From: Marinobacter pelagius
Lineage (GTDB): Bacteria; Pseudomonadota; Gammaproteobacteria; Pseudomonadales; Oleiphilaceae
Assembly (NCBI RefSeq): GCF_003315345.1
Contig: NZ_QNRO01000027.1
Location: 1 to 48,459, forward strand
Length of the DNA stretch: 48,459 nucleotides
Reading direction: 5' to 3'
Shown here: positions 34,489 through 44,459 of the stretch, one piece after another
How positions within the stretch are numbered: the first letter of the stretch is position 1
How the letters are laid out: each line of letters starts with the position of its first letter
Notes under the pieces: model-generated
Databases searched by the model: none
Seen by the model: the letters and a program-made list of their open reading frames with translations, nothing else
What the model was told of the DNA's origin: nothing
Program-made: the position numbers and the translations under genes

Positions 34489-35301
34489 ATGAGCCGAATT
34501 GAAGGGGTAATGAAGGCCCTGAAGGAACAGAATCGCAAGGCGCTGATTCCCTATATCACAGCCGGTGATCCCCACCCGGATGTGACGGTCGATCTGATGC
34601 ACACGTTGGTCAGTGCCGGCGCGGATATTATCGAGCTTGGTGTGCCATTCTCCGACCCGATGGCGGATGGACCCGTTATCCAGCTGGCCTGCGAGCGGTC
34701 CCTCAAGCATGGAACGTCGCTGCGCCAGGTCATCGGCATGGTCAAGGAGTTCCGCAAGCAGGATGACAAGACCCCGGTGGTTCTCATGGGGTATCTCAAC
34801 CCCATGGAAGCCATGGGTTACGAAACCTTCGCCGAGGCGGCAGCCGATAGCGGCGTCGACGGCATTCTCACCGTTGATCTGCCGCCGGAAGAGGCGGATG
34901 ACGTGGCGCCGCTGTTCACCAGCCGCAACCTGGACGCGATTTTCCTGCTGGCACCGACCACGATTGATGAACGGATCCGGGCTATTGCCGAGCATTCTTC
35001 CGGCTATGTGTACTATGTTTCATTCAAGGGTGTGACCGGTGCGGCTAAAATCAATGTCGACGAAGTGGCCGCCAAGGTCGCCCATATTCACGAGATGACG
35101 GCCTTGCCGGTCGGAGTCGGGTTTGGAATTCGTGACGCGGAAACAGCGGCTGCCGTTGGTCGGGTATCCGATGGTGTAATTGTTGGCAGTGTGCTGGTCG
35201 ATACAATAGCCAGAAATCAGGCAGATACGGAAGAGCTCAAGCGGGCCCTGACGGATCTGCTCCACCCGATGCGCGAAGCACTGGACAGCCTGGCCTCCTG
35301 A
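34489..35301 (+). CDS. trpA: Tryptophan synthase alpha chain TrpA
   Basis: A 270-residue TIM-barrel subunit that splits indoleglycerol phosphate and passes indole to TrpB. Catalytic Glu and Asp are in IIELGVPFSDPMADGP and TVDLPPEE. Start ATG at 34489 with AAAGGA upstream; the longer frame into trpB lacks a plausible start. It is 19 bp after trpB. Confidence 0.96.
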   Translation: MSRIEGVMKALKEQNRKALIPYITAGDPHPDVTVDLMHTLVSAGADIIELGVPFSDPMADGPVIQLACERSLKHGTSLRQVIGMVKEFRKQDDKTPVVLMGYLNPMEAMGYETFAEAAADSGVDGILTVDLPPEEADDVAPLFTSRNLDAIFLLAPTTIDERIRAIAEHSSGYVYYVSFKGVTGAAKINVDEVAAKVAHIHEMTALPVGVGFGIRDAETAAAVGRVSDGVIVGSVLVDTIARNQADTEELKRALTDLLHPMREALDSLAS

Positions 35302-35345
35302 CCGGAGGCCGAGGGCAGGCAGGCCTCACAGGACAGGATTGAATC

Positions 35346-36272
35346 ATGAGTAACTGGCTGGACAAAATCATGCCGAGCAAGATCCGCTCGGAATCCAAGC
35401 AGAGAACAGGGGTCCCCGAGGGACTCTGGAAGAAGTGCCCCAAGTGCGGAGCCTTTCTCTACAAGCCGGAACTTGAGAAGAATCTGGATGTTTGCCCCAA
35501 ATGTAACCATCACTTGCGGGTAAACGCCCGTCGTCGACTGGACATCTTCCTCGACGAAGACGGCCGTGAGGAAATCGCAGCGGATCTGGAGCCCTGGGAT
35601 CGCCTCAAGTTCAAGGACAGCAAGCGTTACAAGGATCGCCTCTCCCAGGCCCAGAAGGGCACCGGTGAGAAAGACGCGCTCATCGCCATGAAGGGCACGA
35701 CCCTGGGGGTTCCCCTGGTGGCCTGTTCCTTCGAGTTCAACTTCCTGGGTGGCTCCATGGGCCAGGTTGTGGGTGAGAAGTTCGTGCAGGCGGCCAACGT
35801 TGCCCTGCGTGACCGTATTCCGCTGGTGTGTTTCTCCGCCAGTGGTGGTGCCCGGATGCAGGAAGCGATTCTGTCGCTGATGCAGATGTCCAAGACGGCG
35901 GCTGTACTTGAGCGGATGAAGCAGGAAGGCATTCCTTACATTTCCGTGATGACCGATCCGGTGTTCGGTGGGGTATCTGCGAGTCTGGCCATGTTGGGTG
36001 ATCTCAACATTGCCGAGCCCAATGCGCTGATCGGTTTCGCCGGGCCGCGAGTGATCGAGCAGACGGTCCGTGAAAAGCTGCCGGAAGGCTTCCAGCGCAG
36101 TGAATTCCTGTTGGAGCACGGTGCCATCGACATGATTCTTCATCGCCACCAGCTGCGGGAGCGTTGTGCCCATCTGCTCGCCAAGTTCACTGCGGACGAG
36201 AAACCCGGTACCGAAGAACCCATCGAGTTCGAAGTGACAGAAAAGCCCGAAAGCGATGCCGCCGAGCAGTAA
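35346..36272 (+). CDS. accD: Acetyl-CoA carboxylase carboxyltransferase beta subunit AccD
   Basis: A 308-residue subunit of the carboxyltransferase making malonyl-CoA. It has a four-Cys zinc ribbon (C31, C34, C50, C53) and crotonase-like motifs SASGGARMQEAI and DPVFGGVSAS. A Glu-rich tail follows the domain. The end overlaps folC by 17 bp. The order trpBA-accD-folC is conserved in gammaproteobacteria. Confidence 0.97.
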   Translation: MSNWLDKIMPSKIRSESKQRTGVPEGLWKKCPKCGAFLYKPELEKNLDVCPKCNHHLRVNARRRLDIFLDEDGREEIAADLEPWDRLKFKDSKRYKDRLSQAQKGTGEKDALIAMKGTTLGVPLVACSFEFNFLGGSMGQVVGEKFVQAANVALRDRIPLVCFSASGGARMQEAILSLMQMSKTAAVLERMKQEGIPYISVMTDPVFGGVSASLAMLGDLNIAEPNALIGFAGPRVIEQTVREKLPEGFQRSEFLLEHGAIDMILHRHQLRERCAHLLAKFTADEKPGTEEPIEFEVTEKPESDAAEQ

Positions 36273-37575
36273 CAACTACGATAAGCCCCCGGCTGCGCCG
36301 GGGGCGAACGCCACGCCCGATCAGTGGCTTTCCTACCTGGAATCCATCCATCCCTCCGAAATAGATCTGGGTCTCGACCGGGTACTGCTGGTCCTGCGCC
36401 GGCTGTTTCCCCGCAAACCCCGGGGCCGGATCATCACCGTCGCCGGAACCAATGGTAAGGGCAGTGCTGTGGCTGCCATCGAGGCCCTGTTGCGTTCTGC
36501 CGGCCGTACAACGGGGGCTTATACCTCGCCACACCTGCATCGCTACAACGAGCGCGTCAGCATCGATGGCTCCGAGATTGGCGACGAGGCACTGGTGCGC
36601 GCCTTCGAGGCGGTGGAGCAGGCGCGGCGCAATATCACGCTGACCTATTTCGAATTCGGCACCCTGGCAGCGTTTGTGGCTTTTGCCGAGGCAGGTGTCG
36701 AGGATTGGGTGCTTGAGGTCGGCCTTGGTGGCCGTCTGGACGCGGTCAACGTGCTCGATGCGGACTTTGCCATCATCACCTCGGTGGATATAGATCATGT
36801 AGCCTTCCTCGGAAATGATCGTGAAGTGATCGGCTTCGAGAAAGCCGGGATCCTGCGGCCGGGCATTCCAGCGGTATATGCCGATGAGGATGCCCCCAGA
36901 TCGGTGTTGCAGCAGGTTTCCGCGCAAAAGGTATCCCTCGATCTTTTCGGTAGGGACTACCAGCTCAGACTGCCTGAGGACGGTGCCACAGGTGATGCCG
37001 CCAAGGTCCATCTGGAATACCGGGGCGAGACGATTCGTTTTCCCGCCGGTCCTCTGCCGGTCAAGAGCGTGGCGGCGGCTGTGGTGGCCGTCCGGAACCT
37101 GGTGCCGGAGTTGGGTATTACGGAGATTGAATCGACTCTCATGGGGCTGTCGGTTCCCGGTCGGTTCGAGCAACTCTTCGATCATCCGGTGACACTGGTG
37201 GATGTCGGTCACAATCCCCACGCGGCAACCTGGCTTGCCGACCGGTTGGCGTCCATGCGCCACGCCGACCAGCGGGTGGTTGCGGTTTATGGGGCGCTCG
37301 CCGACAAGGATGTAGAGGGTGTGGCAGCGGCCATGGCACCAGTTGTGAATGAATGGTTCCTGGCGCCCCTGGAGGTTCCCAGGGGGCTCGATGTCGAGAC
37401 CCTGACTGAGCGTGTCCGGGGCGCTGGCGTTACCGGACTGAAGCAGTGCGAATCGGTGGCCATGGCCATTGCTGAAGCCAGGGAATCTGCCGGCCGGGAT
37501 GGGCTGGTCATCATATTCGGATCATTCTTCACCGTTGCCGAAGCGCGGGATGTCCTTCAGGGCGACAGATCTTAA
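36256..37575 (+). CDS. folC: Dihydrofolate/folylpolyglutamate synthase FolC
   Basis: A 439-residue ATP-dependent ligase that makes dihydrofolate and extends folate glutamate tails. It has the P-loop TVAGTNGKGS, the omega loop region SPHLHRYNERVSIDG and EVGLGGRLDAVNV. The proline-rich first 20 residues lie in the overlap with accD. It shares the folate pathway with pabB at 6004. Confidence 0.95.
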   Translation: MPPSSNNYDKPPAAPGANATPDQWLSYLESIHPSEIDLGLDRVLLVLRRLFPRKPRGRIITVAGTNGKGSAVAAIEALLRSAGRTTGAYTSPHLHRYNERVSIDGSEIGDEALVRAFEAVEQARRNITLTYFEFGTLAAFVAFAEAGVEDWVLEVGLGGRLDAVNVLDADFAIITSVDIDHVAFLGNDREVIGFEKAGILRPGIPAVYADEDAPRSVLQQVSAQKVSLDLFGRDYQLRLPEDGATGDAAKVHLEYRGETIRFPAGPLPVKSVAAAVVAVRNLVPELGITEIESTLMGLSVPGRFEQLFDHPVTLVDVGHNPHAATWLADRLASMRHADQRVVAVYGALADKDVEGVAAAMAPVVNEWFLAPLEVPRGLDVETLTERVRGAGVTGLKQCESVAMAIAEARESAGRDGLVIIFGSFFTVAEARDVLQGDRS

Positions 37576-37678
37576 ACTTTGTCCATGGCAGGTGTTCCGG
37601 CTTTGAGTTATCGGAAACAGCCGTTTAGTATCGGCGATAGCAGTAAACTGTACAGGAACGGTTAACGGGAGTGGCAGC

Positions 37679-38356
37679 GTGGACGGACTGAAACAAAGGA
37701 TCATCGGGGCACTGGTTCTCGTGTCTCTGGCGGTTATCTTTGTGCCAATGATTTTCGATGAGCCTCATTCCGAGCGCACCTCCACGCCCATACAGATTCC
37801 GGAAGAGCCGCCATTCCCGGAAGTGAACGCTCCGTCGGAGGAGATTCCTGAGGCGCCCGTTTATGAAATCGAGGAGTCAGCACCAGCTGACGCAACCTCG
37901 CAGGTTGAGCAGTCCGCACCAGCGGTTGCTGCAGAGACCGAACAGTCAGCCGGTTACCGGGTGATCGAGGATGAGCAAGCTGTTTCGGAGTCACAACCGG
38001 CAACGGATGACAGTTCTACCGAGAACGCCGCAGCTGATCAGCAGCCCGAAAGTACCGCTGATGCTCAGCCCGCCGCGTCCGGCGAACCGGAAAACGCCGA
38101 ATATACCCGGTCCCTTGAAGGTGCCTGGGTGGTCCAGCTCGGCAGTTTCGGTAACCCCGATAATGCGCGCAGGCTCAGGGACCAGGTCCGGGAGAAGGGC
38201 TATGACTCCCATCTTCAGGAGGTGACCCGAGGCGACACGGTTCTGACGCGGGTGTTCAGTGGTCCCTTTGTAAACAAGACGGAAGCCGAAGCCGCCAAGC
38301 GGGAGCTCGATAACGCGTTCAACCTGAACAGCCTGGTCACCGAGGGCGATAAATAG
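37679..38356 (+). CDS. DedD-like SPOR domain protein
   Basis: A 225-residue cell-division protein. A short cytoplasmic start (MDGLKQRIIG) is followed by a transmembrane helix at about 10-27 (ALVLVSLAVIFVPMIF), a low-complexity Pro/Glu/Ala/Ser linker and a C-terminal SPOR domain (WVVQLGSFGNPDNARRLRD to RVFSGPF) that binds denuded septal glycans. GTG start with GGGAG at about 10 nt. In Escherichia coli and Pseudomonas dedD also lies between folC and cvpA, so the identity is probable. Confidence 0.87.
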   Translation: MDGLKQRIIGALVLVSLAVIFVPMIFDEPHSERTSTPIQIPEEPPFPEVNAPSEEIPEAPVYEIEESAPADATSQVEQSAPAVAAETEQSAGYRVIEDEQAVSESQPATDDSSTENAAADQQPESTADAQPAASGEPENAEYTRSLEGAWVVQLGSFGNPDNARRLRDQVREKGYDSHLQEVTRGDTVLTRVFSGPFVNKTEAEAAKRELDNAFNLNSLVTEGDK

Positions 38357-38447
38357 TGCGTTGATCCCTGATTATGAGCGTCCTGCAGTTTGGTGGCGCT
38401 GCGATTCCTGATAGAATTCGCGCTTTCTTTTCTCTGCCGGGTTTTTC

Positions 38448-39026
38448 ATGGAATCGCTGATCTGGATTGACTGGGTCATTATTGTCCTCATTGCGGTTTC
38501 CACGCTGATCAGTCTCAAGCGTGGATTCGTCAAGGAAGCTCTGTCACTGGTCACCTGGGTTGCCGCTTTCATCCTGGCCAGGACGTTCCACCCGCAGATG
38601 CAAACCCTTTTGGAGAGCACCGTCGAGACGCCCCTCGTGCGTCTGATTGCGGCGTTTGCCATCCTGTTCTTTGGTACCCTGATTGTCGGAGCCATCATCA
38701 ATAACATGATCGGCCATCTGGTTCGTGTCACCGGGCTGTCGGCAACGGACCGTGTGCTCGGCATGGGTTTCGGTCTGCTCAGGGGCGTGGTCGTGGTGAT
38801 CGTCGCGATTGCCTTTACCCGTTACACCCCGCTGGCCCAGGACACCTGGTGGCGGGAGTCCGTGATGATCAACAGGCTCGCCGTGGTGGAGGACTGGTCA
38901 CGGCGCACCTTCGGCGATGAATTCGCCCGTTTTCTGGAGCCGGCAGGGGAGGGCGAAGCCCGACCGGAAGCTCCGGAGGCAAGTCAGGGAAAAGAAGACG
39001 TGGAACCCAGGTCCGCGTCCCGTTAA
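38448..39026 (+). CDS. cvpA: CvpA family membrane protein
   Basis: A 192-residue integral membrane protein with four helices (starting WIDWVIIVLIAVSTLISLKRG) and a hydrophilic C-terminal tail. In Escherichia coli it is needed for colicin V production and bile-salt tolerance; the molecular role is not settled. Located before purF, the conserved neighbour. A weak promoter candidate, TTTGGT-N17-TAGAAT, lies at 38389-38417. Confidence 0.92.
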   Translation: MESLIWIDWVIIVLIAVSTLISLKRGFVKEALSLVTWVAAFILARTFHPQMQTLLESTVETPLVRLIAAFAILFFGTLIVGAIINNMIGHLVRVTGLSATDRVLGMGFGLLRGVVVVIVAIAFTRYTPLAQDTWWRESVMINRLAVVEDWSRRTFGDEFARFLEPAGEGEARPEAPEASQGKEDVEPRSASR

Positions 39027-39060
39027 CATTCAGTATTAACACTCGGAGAAGATCCTATCC

Positions 39061-40584
39061 ATGTGTGGCATTGTCGGCATCGTCAGTACTTCCAACGTCA
39101 ATCAGTCGCTCTATGACGCGCTGACTGTACTTCAGCACCGGGGCCAGGACGCGGCGGGCATTGTTACCTTTCAGGACGAACGGTTTTACCTGCGCAAGGA
39201 CAACGGTCTGGTGCGGGATGTCTTCCATACCCGTCACATGCGTCGCCTCGTAGGCAATGTCGGGATTGGTCACGTGCGTTATCCCACTGCCGGTACCTCC
39301 AGTTCTGCCGAGGCCCAGCCGTTCTACGTCAACAGCCCTTACGGCATCACCCTTGCGCACAACGGCAACCTGACCAACGCCGATGAGCTGGCGCGGGATC
39401 TTTTCCGCACCGATCTTCGCCACATCAACACCAATTCCGATTCGGAAGTACTGCTCAACGTGTTCGCCCACGAGCTGCAGAAGCTAGGCAAGCTGACGCC
39501 GACGAAAGACGAAATCTTCTACGCGGTGAAGGCTGTACACAAGCGTTGCCGGGGCGCCTACGCGGTAATTGCCATGATTACCGGTTACGGGATTATCGGT
39601 TTCCGTGACCCGAACGGGATCCGCCCGGCCTGTTACGGGGTGCGTGAGACCGAAGATGGCGGCAAGGAGTACATGATTGCCTCTGAGAGCGTGGCGCTGA
39701 GCGCCGCCGGCTTCAAGCTGGTTCGGGACATTGCGCCGGGCGAGGCAGTGTATATCGAGACCGATGGCACCCTGTACACCCAGCAGTGCGCCGATGAAGC
39801 GCACCTTTACCCCTGTATTTTCGAACACGTCTATTTTGCCCGTCCGGACTCGATCATCGACAAGGTCTCTGTCTACAAGGCGCGGTTGCGCATGGGCGAA
39901 ACTCTGGCTGAAAAGGTTATGCGCGAGCGCCCGGATCACGACATTGACGTGGTCATCCCGATCCCGGACACCAGCCGGACCTCGGCCATGCAGATGGCCC
40001 ACCGCCTGGGAGTCAAGTTCCGTGAAGGGTTCATCAAGAACCGCTATATCGGCCGGACCTTCATCATGCCGGGCCAGAAGATGCGGAAGAAATCCGTTCG
40101 CCAGAAGCTGAACCCGATCGATCTGGAATTCCGGGGCAAGAACGTGATGCTGGTGGATGATTCCATCGTCCGCGGCACCACCTGTAAGGAAATCGTGCAA
40201 ATGGCCCGGGATGCTGGCGCCAGGAACGTCTATTTCGCCTCAGCTGCGCCCCCCGTGCGTTATCCGAATGTGTACGGTATCGACATGCCGTCCGCGAGTG
40301 AGCTGATTGCCCACGATCGCACCATCGAGGAGATCCGGGAGTTGATCGGCGCCGACTGGTTGCTGTACCAGGATCTGGAGGATCTTATTACCTGTGTCAG
40401 CGATGTGAACGACCAGATTGAAGGCTGGGAGTGCTCGGTCTTTACCGGCAACTACGTCACCGGTGATGTGGATCGGGCCTACCTGGACAAACTTGAGGAC
40501 CTCCGTAAGGATGAATCTCGCAGCAACTCAGGCGGCGACTCGTCCGACAACGGTATTATCGATCTTCACAACGATGAAGACTGA
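39061..40584 (+). CDS. purF: Amidophosphoribosyltransferase PurF
   Basis: A 507-residue enzyme for the first step of purine synthesis. Met removal exposes nucleophile Cys2 (MCGIVGIVS) of the glutaminase domain; the phosphoribosyltransferase domain has the PRPP loop VMLVDDSIVRGTT. Substrate channel motifs RGQDAAGI and SDSEVLLN are intact. Full length with a Ser/Asp-rich tail. GGAGAAG precedes the start. Confidence 0.97.
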   Translation: MCGIVGIVSTSNVNQSLYDALTVLQHRGQDAAGIVTFQDERFYLRKDNGLVRDVFHTRHMRRLVGNVGIGHVRYPTAGTSSSAEAQPFYVNSPYGITLAHNGNLTNADELARDLFRTDLRHINTNSDSEVLLNVFAHELQKLGKLTPTKDEIFYAVKAVHKRCRGAYAVIAMITGYGIIGFRDPNGIRPACYGVRETEDGGKEYMIASESVALSAAGFKLVRDIAPGEAVYIETDGTLYTQQCADEAHLYPCIFEHVYFARPDSIIDKVSVYKARLRMGETLAEKVMRERPDHDIDVVIPIPDTSRTSAMQMAHRLGVKFREGFIKNRYIGRTFIMPGQKMRKKSVRQKLNPIDLEFRGKNVMLVDDSIVRGTTCKEIVQMARDAGARNVYFASAAPPVRYPNVYGIDMPSASELIAHDRTIEEIRELIGADWLLYQDLEDLITCVSDVNDQIEGWECSVFTGNYVTGDVDRAYLDKLEDLRKDESRSNSGGDSSDNGIIDLHNDED

Positions 40585-40614
40585 TTGTCCGGAAACCCTG
40601 GCCAGGAGACGCCC

Positions 40615-41838
40615 ATGACCTTTCGCAGAGAAGAAACCGTCCAGATTCCGGAATCGGATCTCGAGGGTATGTCCGTGGATACCCTGGCCGTGAGGGCAGG
40701 TCAGATCCGCACCGATCAGTTGGAACACAGCGACGCAATCTTTCCCACTTCCAGCTTCGTCTATGGCAGCGCCGCCCAGGCGGCGGCACGGTTTGGTGGC
40801 GACGAGCCGGGTAACATCTACTCCCGGTTTACCAACCCGACCGTGCAGGCCTTCGAGGGCCGCATCGCAGCCATGGAAGGGGGCGAGCGTGCGGTGGCCA
40901 CGGCGTCCGGCATGGCGGCCATCCTCAGCACCTGTATTTCGCTGCTCAAGAGCGGTGACCACGTCATTTGTTCCCGGGGAGTGTTCGGAACCACCAATGT
41001 GCTGTTCCAGAAGTACCTGGCCCGGTTCGGGGTGGAGACCAGCTTCGTCAGCCTGACCAATTACGGGGAATGGCAGCAGGCCATTCGTCCGGAAACCCGC
41101 ATGCTCTTCCTGGAAACCCCATCCAATCCCTTGTGTGAAGTGGCGGACCTCGGCGAGTTGTCCAGGCTTGCCCGGGCCAGTGATGCGCTGCTGGTGGTGG
41201 ATAACTGCTTCTGCACACCGGTTCTTCAACGGCCGCTGGAGCATGGTGCGGACATCGTCATTCATTCCGCCACCAAGTACCTGGATGGTCAGGGCCGTTG
41301 TGTTGGCGGCGTCGTGGTTGGTTCTGAAAAACTGATGGAAGAGGTGTACGGCTTTCTGCGTTCCGCAGGCCCGACCATGAGCCCGTTCAATGCCTGGGTT
41401 TTCCATAAGGGTCTGGAAACGTTACCAATCCGTATGCGCGCCCATTGCGACAATGCGTTAGAGTTGGCATTGTGGCTGGAGCAGCAAAATGCAGTGGAAT
41501 CCGTGTATTACGCGGGCTTGCAGAGCCATCCCCAGCACGAGTTGGCAAAGAAGCAACAAAAAGGCTTTGGCGGGGTACTGTCGTTCCGCGTCAAAGGTGG
41601 TCGCGAAGAAGCCTGGCGTTTCATCGATGCCACGCGGATGATCTCGATTACTGCCAACCTTGGGGATGTGAAGACAACCATTACCCATCCGGCAACCACG
41701 ACTCATGGCCGCTTGTCGCCCGAGGACAAGGATCACGCAGGTATTACCGAAAACCTGATCCGGTTGTCGGTCGGCATTGAGGACGTCGAGGATCTGAAAA
41801 CAGATCTGATGCGAGGCTTCGACGCCCTGGGCAGTTAA
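40615..41838 (+). CDS. metZ: O-succinylhomoserine sulfhydrylase MetZ
   Basis: A 407-residue PLP enzyme of the Cys/Met metabolism family making homocysteine from O-succinylhomoserine and sulfide. The PLP lysine is in HSATKYLDGQGRCVGG; the other motifs are YSRFTNPT and the DNCFCTPVLQ stretch. ATG at 40615 with AGGAG at 40604-40608; the longer frame back to 40585 has no support. It uses the sulfide produced by the pathway including cysH. The purF-metZ order is as in Pseudomonas. Confidence 0.94.
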   Translation: MTFRREETVQIPESDLEGMSVDTLAVRAGQIRTDQLEHSDAIFPTSSFVYGSAAQAAARFGGDEPGNIYSRFTNPTVQAFEGRIAAMEGGERAVATASGMAAILSTCISLLKSGDHVICSRGVFGTTNVLFQKYLARFGVETSFVSLTNYGEWQQAIRPETRMLFLETPSNPLCEVADLGELSRLARASDALLVVDNCFCTPVLQRPLEHGADIVIHSATKYLDGQGRCVGGVVVGSEKLMEEVYGFLRSAGPTMSPFNAWVFHKGLETLPIRMRAHCDNALELALWLEQQNAVESVYYAGLQSHPQHELAKKQQKGFGGVLSFRVKGGREEAWRFIDATRMISITANLGDVKTTITHPATTTHGRLSPEDKDHAGITENLIRLSVGIEDVEDLKTDLMRGFDALGS

Positions 41839-41862
41839 AGTAACGGACACGTCAGAGCATTC

Positions 41863-44448
41863 ATGGCCGAAACCGCAAAAGCTAAGAAAGCATCCCCGGA
41901 ACTTACGGAAAAGCAGCAGCGTTTTCGCCGTCTTGCCGCACAGGGCGCGCGTGAGGGCGCGGTAATCGCGCTGATTGCCCTGGCGATCTACCTCGCCATG
42001 GCCCTGGTTACCTTTACTCCGAGCGATCCGGGCTGGGCGAGCATCGGGCACGACACCTCGGTCCGTAACTACGCCGGCCGCACAGGTGCCTGGCTGGCGA
42101 GCCTGTTCATGGATTTCTTTGGCCACATGGCCTATCTGTTCCCGGTGATGATCGCCGGCTACGCGATCATGCTGATCCGGCGACGCAATGAATCCCTGGA
42201 CCTGCACTGGCCGCTGTTCCTGATGCGTTTTGGCGGCTTCCTCCTGATCCTGTTGTCCTCGACCAGCCTGTTGTCCCTGTATTCGGTTTTCGGGCTTGGC
42301 GTGTCTTCCGGCGGTGTGCTGGGCACGGCGGTGTCCGAAGCGATGGTTCGGTTCTTCAACCTGCCGGCTACAACACTTCTGCTGATCGCCATCTTCCTGT
42401 TCGCGCTCACGGTGTCCACGGGTCTGTCCTGGTTCTGGCTCATGGACCAGGTGGGCAGTCTGACCCTGCGTTTTGGACAATTCCTCAAGGGGCTGTTCAC
42501 CTCCAGCGGCGACAAGCCGGCGAAACCCAAGGCCGAGCCGAAAGCGCCGGAGGCTCCCAAGAAAGAACCGCCCATCGTGAATGACCGGATCGAAAGCAAA
42601 AGTGAGGCTACCGGAGGCAAGAAGCGCCGTTGGTGGCACCGCTTGCCTGGCCTGGGGCCCCGCAAGCAGAAACCCGCGGCGCCGTCCGAGCGCAGGGAAC
42701 CGGGGCTCGACGGCCTGAGTGCTTCCGAACCGGCCGAGCCGGCGCGACTGGAAAATTTCAGTGCTCGGGACAGCGGGGACAAGCCCGAAACCCTGACGAA
42801 ACCGGCAAAAGCGGAAGCGCAGCCGCAGCCGCAACCGGCCTCCCGATCCTTCAAGATCTCCCCGTTCAAGAAAGAGGATCAGTCGAAGGCGGAGAAAGGC
42901 AAGAAGCCGGGGCAGGGGTCCCTGCTTGAGGACATCGAAAGCCCGATTCCTCCGCTGACCCTGCTGGATCCCCCCGAGGAGCACAAGGAGAGAGGGTACT
43001 CCGAGGAATCCCTGGAGCATATGTCCCGTCTGCTTGAAGAGAAGCTGGCAGATTTCGGTGTCTCCGTGGAGGTGGTCGAGGTCAATCCGGGCCCGGTGAT
43101 CACCCGGTTCGAAATCAAGCCCGCCCCTGGCGTGAAAGTGAGCAAGATCTCCAACCTGGCCAAGGACCTTGCGCGGTCTCTGGCAGTACTCAGCGTACGG
43201 GTGGTGGAAGTCATTCCCGGCAAGTCCGTGGTCGGCATCGAGATTCCGAACGAGGAACGGGAAATGGTTCGCTTGTCGGAGGTACTCGGCGCCCGGGTAT
43301 TCACCGAAAGCTCCTCACCACTGACCCTGGCCCTGGGTAACGATATTGGCGGCAATCCGGTGGTGGCCAACCTCGCCAAGATGCCGCACCTGCTGGTGGC
43401 CGGTACCACCGGTTCCGGTAAGTCCGTGGGGGTCAACGCCATGCTTCTGAGCATGCTGCTCAAGGCCACCCCGGAGGAAGTTCGGTTCATTATGGTGGAT
43501 CCGAAGATGCTGGAACTCAGCATCTATGACGGTATCCCCCACTTGCTGGCTCCGGTAGTGACCGACATGAAGGAAGCGGCCAATGCCCTGCGCTGGTGTG
43601 TGGCCGAGATGGAACGACGTTACAAGCTGATGGCCAACCTGGGCGTCCGGAACATTGCCGGTTACAACCGCAAGATCAAGGATGCCGAGGCCGCCGGAGA
43701 GCCGATCCTGGATCCGCTGTGGAAGCCGGACGAATACCTCGAAAATGACGAGGAGAATCGTCCCGAGCTGGAAACCCTGCCGTTCATCGTCGTGGTCATT
43801 GACGAGTTTGCCGATATGATGATGATCGTCGGCAAGAAGGTGGAGGAGCTCATCGCCCGTATTGCCCAGAAGGCCCGGGCTGCCGGTATCCACCTGATCC
43901 TCGCCACTCAGCGCCCGTCGGTGGATGTGATTACCGGTCTGATCAAGGCCAATATCCCGACCCGGATGTCGTTCCAGGTATCCTCCAAGATCGATTCCCG
44001 CACGGTTCTGGACCAGGGCGGTGCGGAGCAGCTGCTCGGTCACGGCGACATGCTTTACCTGCCACCGGGCTCCGGCCTGCCGGTTCGTGTCCATGGCGCC
44101 TTCGTCGACGACGACGAAGTCCACCGGGTGGTCAGTGCCTGGAAAGCCCGCGGCGAACCTGTGTACGTGGATGACGTTCTCAACGGTGCGGAGGGCGAGA
44201 GTCTGCCGGGCGTCCCGACCCTCAGCGAAGGTGGCGGGGACAGCGAAGGCGATTCCCTGTTTGACGAGGCGGTAGCGTTCGTTACCGAAGGCCGGCGGGT
44301 ATCGATTTCGTCAGTACAGCGAAAATTCAAGATTGGCTATAACCGGGCGGCGAACCTGGTGGAAGCCATGGAGGCGTCGGGAGTGGTAAGCCCCGCAGGG
44401 CATAACGGTGCCCGTGAGGTGCTGGCCCCGCCGCCACCCAGAGACTAG
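41863..44448 (+). CDS. ftsK: DNA translocase FtsK
   Basis: An 861-residue septal DNA pump that coordinates chromosome dimer resolution with division. Four transmembrane helices lie within about residues 30-195, followed by a Lys/Pro/Ala-rich linker to about 375, then the motor. Walker A GTTGSGKSVG is near 515-522, Walker B VVIDEFADMM, and a C-terminal winged-helix gamma domain (VSISSVQRKFKIGYNRAANLVE) recognises KOPS sequences. Start 24 bp after metZ. The stop overlaps the ribosome site of lolA. Confidence 0.97.
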   Translation: MAETAKAKKASPELTEKQQRFRRLAAQGAREGAVIALIALAIYLAMALVTFTPSDPGWASIGHDTSVRNYAGRTGAWLASLFMDFFGHMAYLFPVMIAGYAIMLIRRRNESLDLHWPLFLMRFGGFLLILLSSTSLLSLYSVFGLGVSSGGVLGTAVSEAMVRFFNLPATTLLLIAIFLFALTVSTGLSWFWLMDQVGSLTLRFGQFLKGLFTSSGDKPAKPKAEPKAPEAPKKEPPIVNDRIESKSEATGGKKRRWWHRLPGLGPRKQKPAAPSERREPGLDGLSASEPAEPARLENFSARDSGDKPETLTKPAKAEAQPQPQPASRSFKISPFKKEDQSKAEKGKKPGQGSLLEDIESPIPPLTLLDPPEEHKERGYSEESLEHMSRLLEEKLADFGVSVEVVEVNPGPVITRFEIKPAPGVKVSKISNLAKDLARSLAVLSVRVVEVIPGKSVVGIEIPNEEREMVRLSEVLGARVFTESSSPLTLALGNDIGGNPVVANLAKMPHLLVAGTTGSGKSVGVNAMLLSMLLKATPEEVRFIMVDPKMLELSIYDGIPHLLAPVVTDMKEAANALRWCVAEMERRYKLMANLGVRNIAGYNRKIKDAEAAGEPILDPLWKPDEYLENDEENRPELETLPFIVVVIDEFADMMMIVGKKVEELIARIAQKARAAGIHLILATQRPSVDVITGLIKANIPTRMSFQVSSKIDSRTVLDQGGAEQLLGHGDMLYLPPGSGLPVRVHGAFVDDDEVHRVVSAWKARGEPVYVDDVLNGAEGESLPGVPTLSEGGGDSEGDSLFDEAVAFVTEGRRVSISSVQRKFKIGYNRAANLVEAMEASGVVSPAGHNGAREVLAPPPPRD

Positions 44449-44459
44449 GAGTAAACCCT

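Noticed and set aside
41458..43020. A minus-strand open frame of 520 codons.
   Set aside because: Antisense to metZ and ftsK, low-complexity composition and no family features.
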